Positions 17,439-25,108 of a DNA stretch of 64,000 bases are shown here, in pieces (positions within the stretch are counted from its first letter, which is position 1; the number at the start of each line of letters is the position of its first letter). The stretch comes from Acidimicrobiales bacterium (GTDB taxonomy: Bacteria > Actinomycetota > Acidimicrobiia > Acidimicrobiales > SHLQ01). A model generated the notes under the pieces. The model ran no database searches and had not been told where the DNA came from. It saw nothing but the letters and a program-made list of their open reading frames with translations. The stretch covers positions 1-64,000 of the forward strand of contig JAHDEJ010000012.1 in NCBI GenBank assembly GCA_020628865.1, in the 5' to 3' direction. Position numbers and translations under genes: made by a program.

Positions 17439-18535
17439 TGGCTGTCGGGTCGCAAACTGCCGTCAGGGACGTCCTCCTCGATCGTCTCGTTCAGGGCTCT
17501 CGGCCCGGCCACCGGACGGACGGGAACAAGGTCGTCCTGGCCGTGGAGGGTGGTGGCATGCGCGGCGCGGTCTCCGCCGGGATGCTGCTGGCGCTCGAGC
17601 AGTTGGGCCTGCGTGATTCCGTGGACGAAGTGGTCGGCACCTCGGCGGGAGCGATCGCCGGCGCCTTCTTCGTGGTCGAGCAGGGCACCAAGGGCTCGTC
17701 GATGTACTACACGGTTCTCAACTCTCAGCGCTTCGTGGACCGTCGACGCCTCGTCCGGTCCGGCCCGGTGTTGGACATCGATTGGCTGATCACCGAGGCG
17801 TTCGACGAGCAGGGATTCGACTGGGCGGGCCTGGTGAGTGCGGACATTCCGTTGTGGGCGGTGGTCTCGCCGGCCGAGGCAGACAACCACAAGCGGGTCT
17901 TCCGAGTCGGCGAGACGGTGGACCGGGCGCAACGGGTGTTGTCGGCGACCGCGTCGATTCCCGTTGTCGCTGGTCCGTCCAAGGTGATCGACGGCGACAC
18001 CTACGTCGATGGCGGGATGACCGAAGCGGTGCCGTGGCGGACCGCAGTGGAACGCGGCGCCACGCACGTGTTGGCCATCCGAAGCCGACGCTGGGTGGAG
18101 GACGGGCGGCCCGAGGACTACAACCTGTTCGAGCGCACGACCGTTCCGCGGCTCGTCCGACGCACCCACGGCGATCACGTGACCGATCTGGTCAACGACT
18201 CGCCCGATCGCTTCTTCGTGAACACCGAGTCGCTTCGAGCGATCGCCGCCGGTGAGGCCTGCCCGATCGATCAGGGGAATGACCCGTCGGTCGTCTTCGA
18301 CGTCGTCATGCCGGCGCCCGAAGTCGCATTGCCCGACCGTCTCGAAGTCGACACGCACGTGTTGATGGATGCGCTCGCCGCAGGGGCACAAGCGATGATC
18401 GACCACCTCGACATCGAGGGCTTTGCCGTCGAGCAGCGTGTCGTGGTCACGCATCCTCGAGCCCTGGTCGGCCCGGTGCGCAAGAACGCGCTCACCCCGA
18501 TCGTCAAGGACCGCCGAGAGCAACCCCGAGCCTGA
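17438..18535 (+). CDS. Patatin-like phospholipase
   Basis: A 365-residue predicted acyl hydrolase. The oxyanion loop GGGMRG (about residue 38), the nucleophile elbow GTSAG (about 67) and the catalytic Asp in DGGMTEAVPW (about 190) are all present, giving the Ser-Asp dyad of patatins. There is no signal peptide, so it acts in the cytosol or at the inner membrane face. The ATG at 17438 shares a base with the DedA stop. It converges with the lipoprotein gene at 18551. Confidence 0.9.
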   Translation: MAVGSQTAVRDVLLDRLVQGSRPGHRTDGNKVVLAVEGGGMRGAVSAGMLLALEQLGLRDSVDEVVGTSAGAIAGAFFVVEQGTKGSSMYYTVLNSQRFVDRRRLVRSGPVLDIDWLITEAFDEQGFDWAGLVSADIPLWAVVSPAEADNHKRVFRVGETVDRAQRVLSATASIPVVAGPSKVIDGDTYVDGGMTEAVPWRTAVERGATHVLAIRSRRWVEDGRPEDYNLFERTTVPRLVRRTHGDHVTDLVNDSPDRFFVNTESLRAIAAGEACPIDQGNDPSVVFDVVMPAPEVALPDRLEVDTHVLMDALAAGAQAMIDHLDIEGFAVEQRVVVTHPRALVGPVRKNALTPIVKDRREQPRA

Positions 18536-18550
18536 CCGGGCCTGCGTTGT

Positions 18551-19705
18551 TCAGAAGCAGCGGTCGAACGAGTCCGCGTTGTCGACGGTCGTCTCGGCCC
18601 GAACGACGCTGGCCGGGTTGATGAACTCGAACACCGATCCGTCGGCACCATCGATGAGCTCACGACGCCCATCACCATCGAGGTCCATGCACCGGAGGTC
18701 GTCGACCACCAGGCGGTCGAAGGTGTCGAAGTCCATCACCGGCTGCGTTTCGATGCCCGACATGAGCAACAGCGTGGTCGTTCCGTCCTCGAACGTGAGG
18801 GCGAGGTCGAGTTCACCGTTGTTGTCGATGTCGAACCAGCTCAGCTGGCCGGGCCCGTGAAGGAGGGCAAGCCGAATGCCGTTGGCGTTGCACGTGGTCA
18901 ACCAGTGCAGCCCGGCCCCGGCATCGGATTTGATCAGGGCGCCTCGGCCGGTGTCACGAATCGGGTCTGGCCGGCAATCGATCGGTTGGGTTGGGGGAGT
19001 GGCGTCCGGGTCGATCGACGCCCATGCGAGCTTGAGCATTTCCGGGCCGGTGGCGAGCTTCTCTCCCACCGAGTACCGCGCGTTGCCCTCCGTCCAGATC
19101 ATGGTGCCGTCACCACAGTTGGCGCCGCAGGTTGCGTCGTGGAAGCGTCCGTCGATGCCGTTGGGCAGAGGCAGCGGAAGGCCGAGATCCTCCTCGGCTT
19201 GTTCGTCGTCGATGATCGAGCCGGTGAAGGTCGCGACCCGGCAGACGTTGCCGCCGTCGCATGGGCCGAAGCCGAGGTGAATCAGGTAGCCGGTTGCGTC
19301 CACCTGGGAGAGGGTTGCGACGATGTCGGGCTGACCATCGACGCCTGCATCCTCTGGCAGGCGGACCGGAACCCCCGAGGACGCGGCGAGTTCCTCGAGG
19401 ATCGGGTCGAACACCGGATCGAAGGTTCGGCCGTCCGGGAGCACCGGAATGGTGCTGGTCGACGTCGTGGTTGTCGTGGTCGTCGTCGTGGTGGCTTCCG
19501 GCTGGACCACCGTGCTCGCCGTGGCGGGATCGATCGTGGCCACGGCTTCCGGCGCCGCAGACTGTTGGCCGGCCGCTGCGGTCGTGCTCGGGAGCGAGCT
19601 GTCGGTCGTCAGCGAGTCGCCGCCGGAGGAACATGCAGCCATGAGCAGCAGGCCGGTGAGGCCCAGCGCACGAAAGGCGCGCTGTGGAGGTCGGAACGGG
19701 CACAT
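18551..19705 (-). CDS. Lipoprotein with FG-GAP/VCBS-like repeats
   Basis: A 384-residue exported lipoprotein. The N-terminus has a signal peptide ending in the lipobox LLMAAC, then a Ser/Thr-rich linker with a long Thr run. The outer domain has calcium-loop motifs DIDNNGELDLAL and DLDGDGRRELIDG, like FG-GAP or VCBS propeller repeats. The ATG at 19705 is chosen because TACGGT is seven bases upstream; ATG at 19711 is an alternative. Its role is unknown; it is probably a surface binding protein. Confidence 0.7.
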   Translation of the reverse strand: MCPFRPPQRAFRALGLTGLLLMAACSSGGDSLTTDSSLPSTTAAAGQQSAAPEAVATIDPATASTVVQPEATTTTTTTTTTSTSTIPVLPDGRTFDPVFDPILEELAASSGVPVRLPEDAGVDGQPDIVATLSQVDATGYLIHLGFGPCDGGNVCRVATFTGSIIDDEQAEEDLGLPLPLPNGIDGRFHDATCGANCGDGTMIWTEGNARYSVGEKLATGPEMLKLAWASIDPDATPPTQPIDCRPDPIRDTGRGALIKSDAGAGLHWLTTCNANGIRLALLHGPGQLSWFDIDNNGELDLALTFEDGTTTLLLMSGIETQPVMDFDTFDRLVVDDLRCMDLDGDGRRELIDGADGSVFEFINPASVVRAETTVDNADSFDRCF

Positions 19706-19712
19706 GTGCATG

Positions 19713-19718
19713 ACCGTA
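19713..19718 (-). promoter_or_regulatory. Leaderless -10 box TACGGT for the lipoprotein gene
   Basis: On the minus strand TACGGT lies seven bases before the ATG at 19705 and one base before the alternative ATG at 19711, which favours the former. Confidence 0.4.
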
Positions 19719-19800
19719 TTGCAGTCGATGAATCCCGTCAGTGGGGGGCGCCCCCGGCAGGCGCGCCGCAACCGGCCGATCCGCTGCCACAGTGGAGGGA

Positions 19801-20220
19801 GTGCACCGTTACTTCGCCTACGGATCGAACATGTCTTCCAAGCAGATGGCCGAGCGCTGCCCGGGCTCCACAGCCATCGGTCTGGCGATGCTGCCCGACT
19901 TCCGCTTCCTGATCAACGAGCGCGGTGTCGCCACGGTGGTCCCCGAAGCCGACGCAATCGTGCACGGCGTCATCTGGAGCACCACGGACGAACACATCGA
20001 GTCGCTCGACGGGTTCGAAGGCCTCGCAAAGGGCAACTACATCCGGGAGACGATCGAGGTCGAAACCGACGATGGCGCGGTCGATGTGCTCGTCTACCTC
20101 GCCAGCCATCAGACCCCCGGGCCGCCGCGGGTCGGGTATCTGGAAACCGTGCTGGGTGGTGCACGTGCGTTCGGCGTGCCCGCCGACTACATCGCCGAGC
20201 TGGCCAGTTGGCGGCGGTGA
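19801..20220 (+). CDS. Gamma-glutamylcyclotransferase-fold protein
   Basis: A 139-residue protein of the GGCT/AIG2-like fold. The N-terminal YFAYGSNMSSKQM is the family's YGSNL motif that holds the substrate carboxylate, and GVIWSTTDEHIESLDGFEG contains the usual catalytic Glu region. Such enzymes release 5-oxoproline from gamma-glutamyl peptides, though the substrate here is unknown. The start is GTG at 19801 with GGAGGG immediately before. Its 3' end overlaps the 3' end of the convergent MFS gene by 34 bases. Confidence 0.85.
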   Translation: MHRYFAYGSNMSSKQMAERCPGSTAIGLAMLPDFRFLINERGVATVVPEADAIVHGVIWSTTDEHIESLDGFEGLAKGNYIRETIEVETDDGAVDVLVYLASHQTPGPPRVGYLETVLGGARAFGVPADYIAELASWRR

Positions 20221-21389
20221 CCGAGCCAACCTGACAGCGTGATCGCCACGCCGACGACCGCCAGCCCGGTGATGACCAACAGGGCTCGGGAAAGGCCCAC
20301 GGACGACGCGAGCGCCGTCACGATGATCGGCATGCTCATTCCCGGATAGGCGAGCAGGTAGAAGGTGGAATTCAACGTCCCCCGGGTTTCGTCGTCCGCC
20401 ATCTCGGCCAGAATGCCGAGGGATCCTGCGGTCAACAGCCCCGAAGCGGTACCGAGGATCAACGCCGCCGGAAGCACGAGCGGCCAGGCATCGGAACCGA
20501 ACGCGATCGAGCCGAACACATAGCCGGTCGTGCCGAGCGCGCAGCCGAGTGGCAGCGCCGCCCGCGCCCCGATCCGGGGCAGGATCGGCCGAGCCAGCAG
20601 CGCAGCCCACGACGTGACGATGCCCGACACGGCCGCCACCACGACTTCGAGGTCGGGGATCTGCTCGCTGACGAGCACCGGGAAGAGTGCGAACGAGGTG
20701 GACGGAAAGCTGAACACCCAGATCGCCGCAGGAACGACGATCGTCCAGAACGTGCGACGGGCCGCCACCGGCACGCCGAGGTTGGGGCGGATTGGTGGCG
20801 GGTCGACGGGTCGGACATGCGCATCCGGAACCCGCGCCAACGCAACCATCGACGCGAACGTGACGATCACATGGAGCAGAAAGGGCTCGACCAACACGTC
20901 GCGGCCGAGTTGTTCGAACGCGGCAGAAATCGGTGGTCCGGCGCCGAAACCTCCGAAGGTGACCAGCGTGGTCAACAACGCAGCGCGCTGCTCACCGCCG
21001 GGCCCGTGCAGCTCCTGCATCCATGCCGCCCCCACGCCGAACACCGCGCCACTCACGACGCCGAGGGCAAAGCGGCCGAGTAAGAGGAGGACGAACTCAT
21101 CCCGCCCGAAGATCATCACGATCGATGCCAGCGCGGACAAGAACATGAACGGGAGCAGGAGACGTCGCCGACCCAAACGGTCGGAAATCGGGCCGGCCAA
21201 CACGAGGCTGCCCATGATTCCCGCCACGTAGACGGTGAAGATGGCCATCGTGGCCGTGTCGCCGAGGTCCAGGCGATCCCGGTAGAGCACGAGCAGCGGC
21301 GTGGACACGTTCGTGCCGTAGGCCACCACACCGAGCGCTGCCGCCAGCGCGCCGACGTGCGCTCGTGTCGGCCCGGTGTTCGAGATCAC
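20187..21389 (-). CDS. MFS transporter
   Basis: A 400-residue major facilitator with about 12 hydrophobic segments. The loop motif between segments 2 and 3 reads GPISDRLGRRRLLL (family form GxLaDrxGrkxxl). No other motif points to a substrate; drug or metabolite efflux is possible. The start is GTG at 21389. It is 12 bases from the end of the sterol-desaturase-like gene, which lies upstream on the same strand, so cotranscription is possible. Confidence 0.88.
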   Translation of the reverse strand: MISNTGPTRAHVGALAAALGVVAYGTNVSTPLLVLYRDRLDLGDTATMAIFTVYVAGIMGSLVLAGPISDRLGRRRLLLPFMFLSALASIVMIFGRDEFVLLLLGRFALGVVSGAVFGVGAAWMQELHGPGGEQRAALLTTLVTFGGFGAGPPISAAFEQLGRDVLVEPFLLHVIVTFASMVALARVPDAHVRPVDPPPIRPNLGVPVAARRTFWTIVVPAAIWVFSFPSTSFALFPVLVSEQIPDLEVVVAAVSGIVTSWAALLARPILPRIGARAALPLGCALGTTGYVFGSIAFGSDAWPLVLPAALILGTASGLLTAGSLGILAEMADDETRGTLNSTFYLLAYPGMSMPIIVTALASSVGLSRALLVITGLAVVGVAITLSGWLGHRRQLASSAM

Positions 21390-21401
21390 CGAGCCATCAT
21401 G

Positions 21402-22463
21402 TCACCCGCGGTCGCCATCCCAACGCGTGTCGGATCCGTGAAGCGACTCCTCGGCGACATCCGGCGCATGCGGCGAGCCGTGCGTCGCACGTCGGACCGC
21501 ACCGGTGTCGAACGGGAAGATCATCTGGCGGACGAAACACCGCAGGAACTCGGTCGGTGCGAAGCTCGACGGCTCGGGGAAGTCCAGGTCGTTGACGCCC
21601 GTCGTCGGATAGGTCTGGTCGTCCGGATGCTGCATCCCGAACAGCCGGTCCCAGCAGAAGATGTTGGCGTAGTTCGAGTTCCAGTGCTCCGGCTCGCTCG
21701 AGTGATGGATGCGGTGCGACTGCGGTGTCACGAGGATGTAGCGCAGCGGCCCCAGGTTCGTCTTGACGTTCGAGTGTGTGAACCGGATGAACCACGTGAC
21801 GCCGAGGCCGTACAACGTGAGCGCCCGAGCGTCCTCGACGAGCGACGGGAACAGGAAGAACAGCGGCACCATCATGATGAGGCTCTCGATGAGCGAGTCG
21901 AGCGGATGATCGCGACTCGCCGTGAAGATGCTCATTCGGGTCTGGCTGTGATGAATCATGTGGAAGCGCCAGAAGAACGGAACCTTGTGGCGCACCATGT
22001 GCGAGAACCACAACACGAAGTCGCCGATCGCCACCCCGAGGACCAGCAGGATGAGCATCGGAATCTCGCTCGAGCTGTCCACGACCAGGAAGCCGGCGTG
22101 CTCGGCGAGCAGGTCCCGCAACGGTTGGGTCGCTGCGGCGATCAGCACGATGCCCATGGGCCGGTGGACGACCAGATAGAGCGCATCGAACACGACGGAC
22201 GGACTGAACCCGCGCTGCTCTGGTCGGGCCGGCAGGAACCACTCGAGCGCGAACACGCCGGCGATCAGCGTCAGCGACACCGGCGAGGTGAACATGAACC
22301 CGAAGGCCGAGCGGACGGCCGCCTGCATGTCGGAGCCGATTTCACCGGGCTGCCCGGTGATCACCACGGTGGCCATTGCGATCACCACAGCGACGCCAAC
22401 GAATGACTCCCATTGGAATCGGTGTGCTGTCGAGTCGGTGTGTCGAAGATCGAACGTCGTCAT
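21402..22463 (-). CDS. Sterol desaturase / fatty acid hydroxylase family membrane protein
   Basis: A 353-residue di-iron membrane oxygenase candidate. Histidine clusters HMVRH, HMIHH and HRIHHSSEPEHW follow the family pattern HxxxH, HxxHH and HxxHH. About four to five membrane segments surround them. Members hydroxylate or desaturate sterols, fatty acids or carotenoids; the substrate here is unknown. The ATG at 22463 has AAGGGG upstream, which decides against the longer frame from 22553. It diverges from the Hsp70-FHA gene. Confidence 0.85.
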   Translation of the reverse strand: MTTFDLRHTDSTAHRFQWESFVGVAVVIAMATVVITGQPGEIGSDMQAAVRSAFGFMFTSPVSLTLIAGVFALEWFLPARPEQRGFSPSVVFDALYLVVHRPMGIVLIAAATQPLRDLLAEHAGFLVVDSSSEIPMLILLVLGVAIGDFVLWFSHMVRHKVPFFWRFHMIHHSQTRMSIFTASRDHPLDSLIESLIMMVPLFFLFPSLVEDARALTLYGLGVTWFIRFTHSNVKTNLGPLRYILVTPQSHRIHHSSEPEHWNSNYANIFCWDRLFGMQHPDDQTYPTTGVNDLDFPEPSSFAPTEFLRCFVRQMIFPFDTGAVRRATHGSPHAPDVAEESLHGSDTRWDGDRG

Positions 22464-22643
22464 CGTGAGCCCCTTCGTTCGGTCGCCCGCATCTGCCGCA
22501 TCTGTCGCCCCTTGCTCCCAATCGCCTGATTCCGAGAGTGGCACGACGACCATGCAAAGTGAAAATGAGGTGGCCGAAATGAGTCATTCGGTGCAGGGAC
22601 TTCTCCGGGGAACCGGGAGCGGCGTCCGTCCACCGTGTCGATC

Positions 22644-22649
22644 TAGGGT
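22644..22649 (+). promoter_or_regulatory. Leaderless -10 box TAGGGT for the Hsp70-FHA gene
   Basis: TAGGGT is followed by GTGs at 22650, 22653 and 22656. Seven-base spacing, as in the other leaderless genes here, would put the transcript start on the third GTG, giving M-GYTVGVDLGTTY, which also fits the usual DnaK N-terminus. Confidence 0.5.
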
Positions 22650-22655
22650 GTGGTG

Positions 22656-24992
22656 GTGGGGTACACGGTCGGGGTGGATCTGGGGACGACATACACGGCG
22701 GCCGCCGTCGCGGACGGTGCCGGTGCCCGCATCGTCGATCTGGCCCACGACCGCTTCGCGATTCGCTCGCTCGTTGCCCCGCCCATCGACGAGACTGCCG
22801 CCGTTGTCGGCGTCGAGGCGTTGGCCATCGCGGCGACGCAACCCGACCGGGTTGCCCGTGAGTTCAAACGTCGATTCGGCGACCCGACGCCGCTGATCGT
22901 GGCCGGCGACGCCTGGGCGCCGGAACAGCTCACGGCACTCTTGCTTCGCGAGGTGCTCGAACGGGTTGCCGACCTCGAGGGCAGTACCGCCAGCAAGGTG
23001 GTCATCACCCACCCGGCGACCTGGCGCGACCACCGACTGAGCCTGCTGCGAGAGATGGCGACCGACCTGGCTATCCCGTCGATGACGCTCATCACGGAGC
23101 CGGTCGCCGCCGCCATCCACTACCACGACCGGCAGGTCGACAAGGCCGCGCTCGTCCCGGACGGCGGCAACATCGCCGTCTACGACCTCGGCGGCGGCAC
23201 GTTCGACGCGGCGATCCTGCAGCTGTCCGGCGAGACCTACTCGATTCGCGGCGAGCCGCAGGGTCTGGACTGGCTTGGCGGCCTGGACTTCGACGAGGTC
23301 GTGCTCAACATGGTGAAGGAGTTCGTGGGCGAGCTGTTCGACGACCTCGATCCGGCCGACCCCGAAGCCGTTCGAGCGATGGCCCGGCTGAAAGAAGAGT
23401 GCACCCAGGCCAAGGTCGGCCTGTCGTACTCCTCCTCCGCGCTGATTCCAATCGTGCTTCCGGGCCACGCCGAGCAGGTCGTCGTCCACCGCGCCGACTT
23501 CGAATCACGGGTGTCGCCGCTCGTCGACCAGACGCTCGACTCGCTCGAATTCGCCCTGCACTCGGCCGACCTCGCCGCCGACGACCTGCATTCGATCCTC
23601 CTCGTCGGCGGCTCCTCACGAGTACCCCTCATCGCCGAACGTCTCTCGGCCCGGCTCGGTGTTCGTGTGGTCGTCGACACCCACCCGAAGCAGGCGGTCG
23701 CCATGGGCGCGGCGCTGTCGAGTCGGCCGCTTGCGGCGGTCACCGCAACGCGAACCCAGCAGATTCTCGACTCCCCGGCGCTGATCGAGACCGGCGAGCT
23801 CGATGTCGAACCCGCCGTCATGCCCGAACTCACCATCGACGTGTCGCAACTGCAGGCAGCCGTGCAGGCTCGTTACCTGGTTGTGTTGAACGGGCCGACA
23901 GCAGGGGAGACGCTCGACCTGCCCGATGGTTCGGTACGCATCGGACGGTCGACCGACTCGCATGTGCTGACCGTCCCCGATCCGATCATGTCCCGCGAGC
24001 ATTTCGATGTGGGCCGGGTCGGCGACGAAGTCACCGTGACCGATCTCGGCTCGACCAACGGCACCTACATCGACGGCATCCGAATCGAGGCGCCCACACC
24101 CGTTCAACCGGGCTCGGTCATCGAAGTGGGTTCGACCCTCTTCCTGCTCGACGGGCCGCTCGTCTCCATGCCGGCCCCCGAGCTGTTGGCCGAGTCGTGG
24201 AGCATGCCACCACTCAATGACGAAGGCGGCCTGCTGCGGCGCGTTCGGGGAAGCCGCTCAGGTCGTGACTGGGTCGATGCCCTGCAGGAACGAACCGGCG
24301 ACCTCACCGTCTTGGCCGACACGGTTCGGCGGTCCCGTCGATTGGCACAGCCGAGCGGGCCACGCACCGTCGCCTGGAGCCGCACGGCCCCCGACCGCAT
24401 CCACCCCCGAGACGAATCCGACGCGCTCTATGGTCGCGTCACGCTCGGCTACGGGCCGCAGAAGTCGCTGATCGACCTTCGGGCCCCGCGTCGTCTCCGA
24501 TCCGCCGAGCGGGCCGAGGCGGAGTCGATGATCGCCGATGTCGCCGTCGACCCGTGGGTGCCCATCGTGCTTCCGCTGCTCGACCGAGTCACGGCGCTCG
24601 GTGGACCGCCCGCACTTGCACGTGGACTGCTTCGGGCGATCCTCAACGAGTTCGCTGCCTACCACCCGGACGTTCCGATCGTCCTGTTCGGAATCGACCC
24701 CACGCTCAGCGGGTGGAACTTTTTGGCGCCACAGCGGACCGTCGTTCCGCGCGACGACGGAACGGTCCCGGAGTTCGACGGCTTCGTGGTCTCGTACGAA
24801 CCCGGCCGAACGGCTGGGCTCGGCGGCGCGGCCCGCGGCCGCGAGGTCGGGCGGGCGGGAACGCTTCGCGTGGTCCAGGCCGACATCGGCGACGCATCGC
24901 AGGCGATCGTCCCGGCGGAGGACGACGGTGTGATGCGCCTGGTGGCCGATGGAGCCGACGTTCGTTTCATTCCGGTGACACTCCCTGTTTGA
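22656..24992 (+). CDS. Hsp70 - FHA - EccC/FtsK-like region fusion protein
   Basis: A 778-residue cytosolic protein. Residues 1-360 are an Hsp70 ATPase domain (VGVDLGTTYTAAAV, AVYDLGGGTFDAAIL, LLVGGSSRVPLIAERL); the usual Hsp70 substrate-binding domain is missing. Residues about 415-500 are an FHA domain with the phosphothreonine-binding motifs RIGRS, MSREH and GSTNGTYIDG. The last 260 residues (RVTLGYGPQ.., VPIVLPLLDRV, LLRAILNEFAAYHPDVPIVLF, GWNFL) resemble the stretch before the first ATPase domain in EccC/FtsK-SpoIIIE proteins, but no Walker motif follows. A Ser/Thr kinase gene lies 116 bases downstream, a possible source of the phosphothreonine. Confidence 0.8.
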   Translation: MGYTVGVDLGTTYTAAAVADGAGARIVDLAHDRFAIRSLVAPPIDETAAVVGVEALAIAATQPDRVAREFKRRFGDPTPLIVAGDAWAPEQLTALLLREVLERVADLEGSTASKVVITHPATWRDHRLSLLREMATDLAIPSMTLITEPVAAAIHYHDRQVDKAALVPDGGNIAVYDLGGGTFDAAILQLSGETYSIRGEPQGLDWLGGLDFDEVVLNMVKEFVGELFDDLDPADPEAVRAMARLKEECTQAKVGLSYSSSALIPIVLPGHAEQVVVHRADFESRVSPLVDQTLDSLEFALHSADLAADDLHSILLVGGSSRVPLIAERLSARLGVRVVVDTHPKQAVAMGAALSSRPLAAVTATRTQQILDSPALIETGELDVEPAVMPELTIDVSQLQAAVQARYLVVLNGPTAGETLDLPDGSVRIGRSTDSHVLTVPDPIMSREHFDVGRVGDEVTVTDLGSTNGTYIDGIRIEAPTPVQPGSVIEVGSTLFLLDGPLVSMPAPELLAESWSMPPLNDEGGLLRRVRGSRSGRDWVDALQERTGDLTVLADTVRRSRRLAQPSGPRTVAWSRTAPDRIHPRDESDALYGRVTLGYGPQKSLIDLRAPRRLRSAERAEAESMIADVAVDPWVPIVLPLLDRVTALGGPPALARGLLRAILNEFAAYHPDVPIVLFGIDPTLSGWNFLAPQRTVVPRDDGTVPEFDGFVVSYEPGRTAGLGGAARGREVGRAGTLRVVQADIGDASQAIVPAEDDGVMRLVADGADVRFIPVTLPV

Positions 24993-25108
24993 GGCAGATC
25001 GCCCCTTCTCCTGTGCTGCCGGAGGTGACACTCTGGTGTGACGCCTGATGGTGGCGCGCGGCCGAGTCTCGTGGTTTCATGAGAGTCGGTGGGAGGTGAG
25101 ATGCAGCG

